Source: Anas platyrhynchos
Taxonomy: Eukaryota; Chordata; Aves; Anseriformes; Anatidae
Direction: 5' to 3'
Assembly: GCF_047663525.1 (NCBI RefSeq)
Contig: NC_092597.1
Coordinates: 24,762,501-24,826,500 of the forward strand
Length of the DNA stretch: 64,000 nucleotides
How positions within the stretch are numbered: the first letter of the stretch is position 1; every line of letters begins with the position of its first letter. Both the position numbers and the translations under genes were made by a program. Below are positions 36,001 to 47,600 of the stretch, piece after piece. The notes under the pieces are model-generated. The model had not been told where the DNA came from. It saw only the letters and a list, made by a program, of their open reading frames with translations, and did not search any database.

Positions 36001-38974
36001 AAGCGGACCTGAGCCTTGCTGCTGGCAGCTCGGGCAGGCGAAGGGCTTCGGTGTGCAGCCACGGCTGGGAACGCGGGCGGGATGGCAGGAGGGTGGCAGC
36101 CCGGGAGGGCTCCCATGCAGCGGTGCTTTCTCCTTGGAAAAGTGGAGCGCAGGAGGACAGGACGCCAGCTGTCTGTGCAGTAGGGTTGTGCAGAGCAGGG
36201 GGTGCACAGTGCTGCCCCGCTCCTCCCCGCCGTGCAGTGCTGGGGAAGGAGACGCGCAAGGAGACGAGTTTTGGTGAACACTTGCCAGCTGGAGTTCCTG
36301 CAGCTTTGGGATGGCGGTGGTTGGGCAGACGGGTGGGTGGGAGAGGTGAGCGGAGCAGGTTGGGGCTGTGCTGTTGGGCCAGGAGCCTTGTGCAAGGTGA
36401 GGCTGATGAAGAGGAGCTGGGGGCTGGAACTGTGGTGTGGGGGTGGCAGGGAGTGGGGGGGCTGGGGCAGCAGTGGCAGCTCCAAACCCCAGGCTGGTAG
36501 AAGTGCCCAGCAGCCAGCACCGTGCTGGCCGGAAAACAGCTTAAAAATGGAGCAGCTGGGTGTGCTTTGGGGCTTCAGTACTGCAGCAAGAAAAGTGAGT
36601 CGCAGGGCAACTGTATTTTAAATTAATTCTGTGACACAGAGCAACTGAAATGAGTAAATTCAGTTAAAATCAAAACTCCATTCTTCATCTTTTTCCAGTG
36701 GCTCTGCAGCACAGTCTGTGTGCCCCCATGCGCGCTTCCATGCTGCTTGCGGCCAGGCACATGGCAGGCACCAGGAGCTTTGACCTAGGGAACGCCAGTC
36801 TGTGCTCTACAGCTTTTATCTCAGTGTGCCAGTTTTGGGGAGGGATGTACATTGACTAGGAAGCAGCACATGGACATGTTCAGGGCTTTACTTGCATGGC
36901 TTGTCCGTATGAAAGCCCGGTTCCCCACCTGCACCGTGCCCCAGACGGTCCCGCAGTGGTGCGTGGGGAGGTCCCGCGGCTCACGGGATGAGGCCAGCAG
37001 CAGCTGAGCCAGAAGCCAGCAGCTGGCAGGGGCTGAGTGCTGGCAGCCCCGGGGTATGTCCATCCCCGGGGTGCATCTGTCCCCTGGGTTTGGCTGTCCT
37101 GTTTGGCAGCAGCAGCACTTCCCAGTGCGCCTGCACCATGGGGCCAGGTCACTTCTCCGCTCTCTGCCCCTTCTCTCAGCACTGCATCGTTCTCCAGTGC
37201 TTCCCTGGCATTTATCAAGGTCCCTCCTTTCCCTGTTCTTTTCTCTCCTATGTTCATTTCTCCAGGGGCTCCCCATTTCTTTCCCCTCCTGCCCTCACTC
37301 CCCCAGCAGAGGGTTGGGGTGCGCGGGGTCCCCGTTGCAGAGCCCCGGCTCCGTCCAGCTGCGGGTTTCGTTCTAGAGCGGTGCCTTGGCTTGTGTGAGC
37401 TCAGCACGAGCAGGGCTGGAAATAAAAGAGAGCTGGAGGACGGTGTTTGGAGGTTTTCCCATGGGGAGGCCTTTGTTTAAAATTTAATATGCTGTTCTCT
37501 TTCTCTCAATGAGTAAGAGAAGGATGCCGGTGCTCTGACGTGCGGCTGTTCAGCGCTCTACCCGTCCCTCTCCTTCACCTCGCCTTTCTGGCACAGTGTC
37601 ACCGCGGCTCTGTCTCGGCTCTCCCGCTGCTTCCCACTTGCAGGTGCCGGCCAGGGCTCAGATGTTAGTGCTGGGGACAGAGCTGAATGGAAATTTTGGC
37701 CATGGCTTGCTGACCAGAGCCGGGCCCATGCAGAAGGCAGGCAGGCGCCATCCCTGCCGGTCCGTGGCCTCCTCAGGGTCTGGGTAAGCAGGTGCTGAGC
37801 TTTGCCGGGTGTGTCCCAGGCCCGGTCCAGCCAGCTGCTGTTGGGAAACACGAATTGTTATTTAAGAATGGATATTCTGGGGAGCTGGACCCAAACAAGG
37901 ATGGTGAGGCTCGTGCAGGTCCCCGACGGAAGCCTTGCCGCTCTCCAGCGCTCGCCCTCCGGCCATGTGCAAACGGGTCAGCACAAGACTTGAGCTTCAA
38001 TAGCTCCATACATGGCTGGTTGCAATCTCATTTCTCTGCACCACCGGAGAGTTATAATTTTCAGGCATTGATTGACCTGTCCTTCTTTGTTTGCCTCCTG
38101 TCAGTCCCCTGTAGCTGTCGGTAACACGTTCCCGTTGGCTGTTGTGCGGTTACGAAGTGCCTCGTCCTGCAGCCCGTGCCCGTGCGTGGCCACCGCTCAG
38201 CCCCCGGCTGCTTCCCCAGGGGGCTGCGGGCTGAGGGCCTGAGCTTGTAGGCACTGGCACACTCCAGGGGAAAATTACTGTCCAGAAGACAGAACTGTGG
38301 AGCCTTTTTGTCAGTGGTGCCAAGCCCTTTTGTTGAATTTCTTCTTCTCCTTCCCCGTTTTATGCTTTGGCCATTCAGCATGTGCTTCAGAAGCCCATCA
38401 GGGTAATTGCAGAACTCATCTGCAGAGAGTAAGCCTTGATTTATTGGGGGGTTTGAGTGGTTTGGTTTCATTTTATGATTATCAACAAGGGACACATATA
38501 AGCAAATTATTTCAACAGTTGAATATTCTGTATATTTATAGGACTTTCTTGCTGTAAGAAGAAAGAGTGCAAAATATAGCAATTATGCATATTGTTTTGA
38601 AAATGCGGACTGGAGGTAGTTCAAGCAGGCCCTTGCAGTTGCCAAAGCAAGGGGAAAATGCGTTAGATAAAAGCAGCCTTGTGGCCATGGTATAAAAGGT
38701 ATCAAATATTTATAAAGACTAGTAAAATACAAACATTTCCAGCCTCCCCCCAGCACAGCCAGAAGCTTATCCGCTGCATTTTCCATGCCGTTAGCCAACG
38801 AGCTCTGCCCGTGCAGTGCGGGGCTGGCACTGCCACCCGCTCCCAGCTCGGCTCCCTCTGCTCCAGGCTGCATGGGGCTGGGGGGGCTGTGTGGGGCCAG
38901 GTGGGGGGCAATGGGGAGCTGCCAGGGGCACCACCAGCCCCTTGGTGTGGGTGCTGCGGGGCACAAGTGGCCCC

Positions 38975-39220
38975 AGAATCATTAAGCTTGGAAAAGCCCT
39001 CCAAGCCCTGCAGCCACTCCCTACCACCACTCATGTCCCCAAGCACCACACCCAACCTTTCCTTGAATGCCCCCAGGGACGATGACTCCACCACCTTCCA
39101 AGGGCCCATCCCAATGCCTGATTGCTCTTTCTGAGAAGAATTTTCTCCTAATTTCCAACCTGAGCCTCCCCTGGTGCAACTTGAGGCCATTCCCTCTTGT
39201 CCCAAATACTCGTTTCACTG
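38975..39220 (-). mobile_element. CR1 LINE 3' fragment, minus orientation
   Basis: Reverse-complement CR1 tail: AGAATCATTAAGCTTGGAAA starts it, then CCTCCAAG..., a segment on the theme of CCTTGAATGCCCCCAGGGAC GATGACTCCACCACC, GAGAAGAATTTTCTCCTAAT, and CAACCTGAGCCTCCCCTGG. These occur in the order and spacing expected for an old CR1 copy inserted antisense to ZNF710. Confidence 0.88.
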
Positions 39221-40151
39221 CGGGCAGATTTTTCTGGGCTTTCCATCCTTTAAGTGCCTGGAGCACACAGCTTTGTGCGAGCACAGCGGGTGGCCTTGGT
39301 GGCATGCTGGGGCTGTGCCAAGCACCCCGAGCACCCCGGTGCCCCCAGCTTGGGCACTGCCAGGCCCGGTGCTGGCACAGAGCAGCAGGAGCAGCGCGCA
39401 GCCGTGGGTGCTGCAGGAGGGGACCCGCACGGGAGCGGTGCACAGCACTGCCTCTGGGTCCGTGCAAACACGTAGAGAAATGTGCAGCTCTGGTGTGAAA
39501 TTTCAGTCAATGTGGCAGCTAGGAGGGCTGGTGAGCCCACAGCGTGTCAGCACGCAGAGGAACACACGGGCAATAGTGCCTGAAAGTGGCTGGGAGCTTC
39601 TTTCCGAGCCAGCAGCGAGCGCCCTGCAGAAGGGAGCCACTGGCACCTCTGCCTCCCCGCCAGGAGAACCAGGCCTGGCCCCACCGCCACGCAGCACGAG
39701 GTGTCTGTGCAGGAGAGGTGGTGGTGCCACGGGCTGGGGTCTGGCATTGCTGGGTGCCCCAGGGCCGGGGGCGCTGCACTGGGGGGGCTGCAGTGGGGGG
39801 TGTGTGGGGCACACGCGGCGAGCTGAGTGTATGCAGAGCTGCACAGGAGCAGAGATGCAGCTCGGGACAGCTCTCCTCCTCTGCTGTCAGATATTTAAAT
39901 CTGAGAATCCGATACATTGCAGGAGTCGCGTTTCTGAATCTAAATTTCCGCTCCCCTGAAGTCATCAGAAATGTGAAAGAAGTCAGATGTGGAGCCCTTT
40001 ATGCCAGTGAGTCTTTCTGCAGAGATAATCCAAAAGGTTCCTCACTGATGTATCTGAAGTAGATGGAAAAGTAGCTCAGCTTAAAAAAAAAAATCCCCTA
40101 ACTTCATTCTCTCATAGACTCTCAAATAGTCTTAAATTACATATACAGCCT

Positions 40152-40361
40152 TTATTTTCTGCAGCACCCTCCATCTGTGTCTGCCATACATTTATTATCC
40201 TTCATTAGGGCAGAAACAATGCCTTCCAGCTTGGGAGAGGTGTTTTCCATATCAGTCACTCTGACTTCAGTGGCTTGAATTTTACCTGTCACTGTTTCGA
40301 ACTTTTTATCTGTGTTAGGTGAGGCTCCATGCTGGAGGTTTTTTTCTTCCTTTAATGACAA
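40152..40361 (-). pseudogene. Possible relic of a LINE ORF1 coiled coil
   Basis: The minus-strand frame reads KKFETVTGKIQATEVRVTDM followed by ENTSPKLEGIVSALMK, a heptad-like charged pattern reminiscent of the coiled coil of L1/Tx1-type ORF1 proteins. It lies in an AT-rich patch unlike its surroundings. Only about 70 codons are open and no start context, RRM or reverse transcriptase is nearby, so this is a weak call based on composition and style. Confidence 0.25.
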
Positions 40362-43335
40362 AGTTCAGGATTTTGAAACACACTTGCTTTGTGCTCCCAC
40401 AGTGCTGCTTCTCTGGGCTAAGAGATTCGAGAAAGAAGCCACCATCTCTGGCCCTAGGCAGAGGCTTAGAGAGGATTTTTTTGCAAGAGGCCCACGTGAG
40501 CGCACACACAGGTGCTTGCGAATGTGTTTGCTGACCTTTGATAAAATAAAAGCAAGATAGTGCATGAGGCACATTCCTTGCTGGAACCCCCACCATACAC
40601 GGTGCAGCTCGGAGGAGCGGTCACCCTGCTGGGACCCGGCGTGCACGAGCAGTTGTTGTGCTCTCGGAGGTAGCGGCAGGCAGAGCGCTGCTGGCGGTGA
40701 GACCCCGGATTTGCCAGGGCAAGGCTTGGTCAATACAACACCCGCCGGGCGCTGCCGGTGTCTGGGGGTCCCTTGGAGCTGTGGATCAGGGCTGATCGGT
40801 GCGGCTGCAGGTGGAGCAGTGTCAGGGCCACTTGCCCGCCGGCCGCCCTCCCGTGCCCCCGCTGGCGTGGTGCGAGGCAGTCGGGGACAGTGCGGTGGTG
40901 GAAGGGCACCACAGGGCACGGGAGGGAGGGAGCCTGTGCCAAATGGTGAGAAGTGTCAGCAGGGGCTATGCAGCCTTGGGATTGCTCAGGACACAGAGCA
41001 GGCGGCTTTGGTGCTCCCTGGCACTCCACAGGGCACCCCCACCCCACCCAGCACACGAGGCTGCCCCGGGCCACACAGTGAGGGGACAGGGACAGGGGTT
41101 TGGGGACAGGGACAGCCACCAGTGTCCCCGGGTGCCTGGGCTGCAGCCTGGGCGGCCACCCTGCTGCCACAGCACTGCGCACACCCAGTGCCAGCAGCCA
41201 CCACTTGGCCCCTTCTGGCCAGCGCTGCTGGGGGACGTTACACTTTCTGCATCTGGCTTAATGAAATCCTTCCCCAAGTCAGTCCCGAGCTGTGGTTTCA
41301 TGGGGGCAGCGGACGCCCCCCGCCTGGTGCTCACCGCTCCGGCAGTCCCTGGGAAGGGCTCTCCAAGCACCGAACGCTCACTTATCCAAACTGCTCCCCT
41401 GCTCAGAAAAGGATCTGAAACGTTTTTCACCTTGCAGATCTGAAAATAATGTGGCGTTTGCCGCTGAGCAGTCAGTTTTGCTCCTAAAATGGTGCAATGT
41501 GTCCAACAACGGTGCTGTTAGAGAAATCAGAACCAGGACTTTCCCACAGGGCTGACGCCTTGTGTGAATAGGAAGAAGTCAAACTGCTCTCGTGTTCCTG
41601 CACGCTTGCTGCGAGAAAGCTCTGTGATTTTCCCTCCTCCTTTTATCTATGGGTTACAGAAAAATACACTTGATGTGTTTGTTATTTAACATCTCCAGCC
41701 CACGTGACTGGTGGCACCTGCGAGTTCTGTAGGGGAAGATTTTGTGTGCTCGAGATGATTCTTTGAGAAACTGCGCTGGGAAGCCAGGCTTTCTGCTGCT
41801 ATCCCGGCCACGCTCTGCCCAGCCAGGGCTGCCGCAGGATGTCCGCCTTGCTGCGATGAACCCCTGGCAGCTGGTGCTGTGCTCGGGGACCCTGCGAGGC
41901 CGCTGCTCCTCTGCTCTGTCTGAACAAGAGCGGTTTTCAGAAGTTCTGCTTGTGAAGGAATATCCAGGCTGGTGTTAACTAGCACCCTCAAATTAAAACC
42001 TCCTGGACACTTTACCATGCCATGCAGGCCCCGGCTGTGCTGCGCCTCCCTGCTGCCGCGTGTCCCAGACACAGACACGGGGTCCCTTGGGATGGAGCCC
42101 GTCCGTGTCCTCAGCACCAGCAGCTGGGGGCTTCCCAGTCACAATCTGGGCAGGGCTGGCATCCCTGGGGACAGGTGGTGTAGCATCCCCACAGGGACCA
42201 GCCGGCCGTGCTCCTGCCGAGGGCCACCTGTGGCTCTGTGGCCACCAGGAGGAACGTCCCAGCCCCTCGGGGCTCGGGCAGACCGTGTGCCCTGAACACC
42301 CAAAGCAGCGGTTTGAAAAGCAGAAGCAAGTTTTACATGGCTGTATTGAATGCTGTGCTGAAGCTCTCGTCCCTTTTCAGTCCCGGGGTCACAGATGGCT
42401 CTGGCTCCTTCCCTTAGCAGAAGTAAGAGCAGAAATACTTGGTAGCTGCAGCTCGGGGGGATGTTTCCTGGCCAGCCACTGTTCAGTGTATGGAGACTGG
42501 ACTCGTCAGCAAAACCGTCTGTGTTCAGTGGCCATCACCTTCCCTCTGGCCCCTGACTACCGGCTCACAACTTTCCCCCTGCTGCTAAGGGGTCTGGGCA
42601 GCCTCTGTGCCCCCACTGGGCTCGGCTGGGTGCAGGATGCGACCCTGGGGCAGGAGGGGAGCAGCCAGATCCAGCCCCGGCAGCCCCGCACGCAGGACAC
42701 AAAAGCCAAAATTGTTTGCAGGGAAAATGGCAGCAACAGCCTCCAGAGTGACGTCTTTGTGCTGCAGTTGTCTTGTCCGGGCCTCTTCCTCAGAGGGGCT
42801 GTGGTATCACATCAGGCCCCCGCTGCACTTTCTGGATGGGGCACATCCCACCTTGTACCATTTGGGCCGTTTTTCCCTTTTACAGCCACTTGCCAGACCG
42901 GGCACAGAAGGGTGCTCGTCCCCGCGTGTCAGTTCCTTGCACCCAGCACTCCATCGCCCCTCACCAAGGTCCCTGCCGTTGGTAGGTGCTCTCCCGGAGC
43001 CCCAGCTCCATGCTGCTCCAGAGCTGGGCTCAGCGTGTGCTGCCTATGGCATCGCCACTGCACCCCGGCTGGCCATCGTCCCTCCCCGTAACACAGGCAC
43101 GCTGCTGCTGCTGCTCTGGGCTTCTCGCCTTCTCTGTGGGGCCGTGCTGCAGGTCCTGCTCCAGCAGACCCGCAGTTTTCTCCTTGCTGACTCCACTTCC
43201 ATTATTGTCTCCTCGCTGCGTTTTTATTCTCCCTTTGTCCTGGCTTACAATGCCTCTCTCCGTACTACGCTTTTCAGTCTGGGAATGTCTCCGCACCCAA
43301 CAGGCCGTGAGCCCCCCGCCACTGCTGGTGGCACT

Positions 43336-43397
43336 GAACAAAGTGGGACCCAAAGGGGGACCCAAAGGGGGACCCAAAATGGGACCTAAAATGGGAC
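43336..43397. repeat. 13-bp tandem repeat
   Basis: Five copies of GGGACCCAAAGGG-like units (later copies GGGACCYAAAATG) in the ZNF710 intron. Confidence 0.85.
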
Positions 43398-44519
43398 CCC
43401 CTGCACTGGGAGAAGCACAGCACCAGTGTGTGCCTGGCCCGCTGCCGCCAGCTCTTGCTGCACGCTCCGCTCCCAGCTGGCCGGGCACCACGGCCTCTCC
43501 CCAGCTCCTGCAGACACGGGGAGCACCAGTCCTGTGCACCCCCAGCCCCACAGGGTGCCCCCACAGAGCAGGCTCAGGATCAGGCTCCTGGGTTCTGCCT
43601 GCCCAGAACATCCCCTCCTGTTCCTTCGCTTCTTGACCCAGATCTGTGATGCTGATTGCCTTCATGGAAGCGTTTGGTTTTGCAGATTTGTTTTCTCTGC
43701 TGTTATTTTCACCAGGGACTGCACGAGTGAGAGTCTTCCTTGCAGAAACTCAGAATTTCATTTGCTGTTTTTTACATATCTGCATGTGTGATTACTAGGA
43801 GAAGTATTTTTAAAAGTAGCTCAGCGTTTCTTTCAGGGAGTTAGAAAAGACCAGATTTATTTTCTGCTGTGCTGAGAATTAACTCTCCTTTCTTCCTTTT
43901 CCCTCTGCCCCCACTGGAAAGAGAGAGAATGTAAAAAAGAAGAAAGGATTTACATTGTCGTCGTGATTGGCACAGTCTGTGAATGAGAGGTCATTTCATG
44001 TGGCTGTTTCTTTTCAAGCGCTCTTTTTTTCATGCACACTGTATTCAGGCTAGAAGCATTCTTTCTTTTCAAAGCTTCTCTGTCTGTCTCTCTCTTCCCC
44101 CTCCTTTATTTTTCATCCCTTTTCTTTACTTTTGCTGTCTTTTCATTCTGTTTTTCTCCTCCCCCTTGGGGCTCCATTTTTTCTTTCCTCTTTCCTCTAT
44201 TCAGTTCCTTTTTTCTTTTCGCATCTTTTTTGAATAGCTCTTCTATTTTCAGAGAGGAAAGAGTATGTAGAAGAGAAGTCGTTACAGCAAGGAGGAACTT
44301 GAAAGTCTCTCTTTCCCTGTTTATTTCACTTAAAAGCAAAAACTGTTTTCCACAGAACAGGGTGATTTCCATCAGGAGCCTGCTGCAGGGAGCCCGGTGC
44401 AGCGTGCTGCTGGTGGTGGGGTCCAGGTACCCCCCAGTGCCACGGCACCGGCACACACCCAGCGCCCAGCCTGTGCTCATGGGGCCGGGGTGGCACTGGG
44501 CGCTGCGGGCTGCATGCCC

Positions 44520-44680
44520 TTGCCATCTCCCCGTGCCATTTCCCTGTGCCATCTCCCCGTGCCATTTCCCTGTGCCATCTCCCCGTGCCATTTCCCTGTG
44601 CCATCTCCCCATGCCGTCTCCCCATACCATCTCCCCGTGCCATCTCCCCGTGCCATCTCCCTGTGCCGTCTCCCCACTCC
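44520..44680. repeat. 13-bp minisatellite, CCATCTCCCCGTG type
   Basis: About twelve 13-bp units, alternating at first between CCATCTCCCCGTG and CCATTTCCCTGTG, so the left part has a 26-bp higher-order period. Frames through it give Cys-His-Leu-Pro-Val-type repeats that are not coding. Confidence 0.92.
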
Positions 44681-47600
44681 GCACGCAGGCAGCAAGGCCA
44701 GGCTGGATGGGGAGCGGTGCCGCTCCCTCGCCCCGGTGGCACTGCCCTCGCCCACGGCAGCTCCCGGCAGCAGCTCGGTACGATTTGACTGCTGCCGATG
44801 TCGCCGGTGCTGCTGCGTGGGTGAGCAGCGACCATTTAAAACATGGCACGGCAATAAGCCCTCGGGACCCCAGGAGAGTTCTGCCTGTTCAAGTGGGGGA
44901 AGAGACGGATGGGTGGGGATGGGGAGAACGCCTCAGCTTCGTGTGGAAGGGGAGCGTTGGGCGGCCAAAAAGCAGCCCTTGGGAAGAGCCGGGCTGTGCG
45001 GCAGAGCCAGCTCTCTGCCGAGGGGCCAAGCCTGGTCCCTGTTTGCCATGGAAAGGCACCACGCTCAAACCCGATGGAGACGGGGCTGGTGAGCATCACA
45101 GTGGGGTCCTTTCGGTCTCCTAAGCAAGAGGCAGACCTGGTTCTGCTGGGCAGCAAAACGCCAGAAGTTCATCAAGCAGGTGAACTGCAAAGAGCAAGGA
45201 AAATCCCTGCTCTCTGTCTGCGCTACCATTTTCCCCATTAATTATTGTCTCCCCAGTTGCTCTAAAATAAAGCAGAAGTTGAGGAACAGTCTAGTGTAGG
45301 AGCACAGGTTGGACCGGAGCGGCCAGCTCTCGTTTGGTGTTGGAGGAGGGCTGGAGGATGGAGCTGGAGAGGAGCACAGCGGCCGGGCAGCGCGGTCCTG
45401 CAGAGAGCAGGACAAAACCGCAGGGTGTGCGAGCGGCCGTGCTCCTCCAGCAAAGCCGAGGTTCGGAGTGAAAAGCGCGTGTGGTGAGCATAAAGCAAAG
45501 TGGGGGCTCTTCAAACTGCAGCACTGCAGCAAAACAGGGGCCAGTGAACCCTGCAGGCAGTTTGCAAGTTGGCTCTAATTGCCCAATCCTGAACATCTTG
45601 TAGCACAAGATTGAAATTCTGCTTTCCCTTTGTTTGAAGGGTTTTGAGGAAGGGCCTTGCCTGCGAGCATGGCAGCTTCGTGGTTGTTTCCAGCGGGCGG
45701 GGTGTGCATTTGGGGACCCGGCCAGGAGCCTCTGCTAGGGGCAGGGGTCCTGAGCAGCGCAGCCGGGCTGCCAGAGGAGCTGGAGCTGGCTGGTGCCACA
45801 GCGGTTAATGGAGTGGATTTTTTTTTTTTTTTTGAGTGAGATTCAAATAATTGTAACCCAGAGATAAAGAAGACATTGGAGGAGATGAAAAGCGCGAGAG
45901 AAAGCAAGCAAGCAAAGGACAGAGGTTTGGAATACAGAGGGAGATTAGGAGATAGATGAAAGAGAAAGGAGAGAGATAAGAGGGAGGCAGAGGACAGATC
46001 CACAGCGCCCAGATAGGGGTTGCCAGGGAAACGGGAAGAATGAGGGAGCGATGGAGGAGTGGGGATGGAGGGTGCTGGGGGCGGGGCGCAGGGGTGGGGG
46101 GCTCGGCGATGGGGGCAGGGGGGCCTGGCGGGGGTCCTGCCCCGCTGCCCAGGGCAGTGCGGGAGCGGTCTGGGTCGTGGCCCCGCTCCCCACAGCAAGC
46201 TGACACGGCTCCCAGTGCTCCCAGTGCTGCCGCTGCAGCTCCCAGTGCTGCCCTGGTGCTGTGCCCCCAGCTCTGGGTGCTGGCCCTGCACCAGGTCCTG
46301 GCTCCTCAGCCACATGGGGTGAGAGCCGGCAGCTCCGGGCTGTGCGCCTCCCCAGCTCTGTGCAGCCCCTCCAGCCAGAGTGTGCCAGAGATCCGCTGGC
46401 TACGAGCCCGTTAATGTTCACCCTCACCTCTGCGTGTAACCATCGCGGCAAGAGTCACCGGCAGAATGACCAAAAGATTGATCAGCGGTGGCTTTTAACG
46501 TGATCTGGCAAGGAGATCCACTTCCTTCCTGACGCACCGTCTGTCACGCAGGCATACAATCATCTTTTTCCCCAACTTGTTTTTTTCACCTTCTCTTACC
46601 AAAAAAGGTGCCTTTGTCACAGTGTGAGCGGTAGGTTGTGTCCTTGTTTTTGAAGTGGAAGCCCCCAAAGAGGATCATTCTTGCAGGCAGAGCGCTCCGC
46701 GTGCCGTCACGTCGGGCTGTCCTCGTCAGAAAGTGTCTGCGTGCAGGCAGCGGTTCTGCTTTCTAATCAGCTCGCAGTAAGTGGGTGTTATCTTTTTTTC
46801 TAGAGAACTACTTAATGGAAGTTTTCCTTAAAAAACTGAGTTGGGCGATACCTAACCTGGAGACACTGACCGAATGACTTTAGGAATTGTTTTTTGTTTA
46901 AAAGTGACGACTTTTTTGGTAGGCAGCAATGCAGCCCAACGCGCCCTCCTTCCCGCTGCTCAGAACTTGGGCTCGTTCCTTACAGCCTGCTTTATTTGCT
47001 TGGGATGTCAGTGGCGGGCAGAGGGGAGGTATTTTTAGTGCTGACCCAGATGCCGACAGGAGGGAGGCTCCGGGCAGAGCGCTGCGGGGTTCGGCTCTGC
47101 GCTCCCACAGGCCGGGCTGCGGGGCTGGGTGCAGGCGGTGGGGAGCTCACCCCGGGGGGCCTGGAGCCGACCGCCCCGTGTCCAGCAGCTCGTGTTCATC
47201 CTCCAAGCACCGTGCCCCCCGTTCTGTAATCGCCCCCACCCTGCCACTTCGCTCCGTACAAACACTAAGCCCCGCATGCACTTTCTTTGGTTCCGTCCAG
47301 GCTGGTCACGGAGGCTTTAGAAACGAGGTGGACGCTCTGGCTTTGATTTACACCAGGATTTAGGCATGGAAGCAACTTCGCCTTGCCGCGGTGTTAGATT
47401 GATTGTCCTGCATGGGAACGCTTTTGTGGGCTGGGCAGAGAATAGGAGACCCCAGCCATTCTTTTGTCACTCAGCCCTCGCTCAGCATGCGGCTGAAACC
47501 AAGGTGACCTCATAAATCCTCAGGCCTGGTACAGAACAAGTGTTCTGGGTCAGTTTTATGAATCATTTCAGTTGTTCGTTGTGATTTTCAGAGAAAAAAT

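Noticed and set aside
44032-45123. 363-codon frame with repeated Cys-His-Leu-Pro-Val blocks
   Set aside because: It reads through the 13-bp minisatellite and a pyrimidine tract, with no coding signature.
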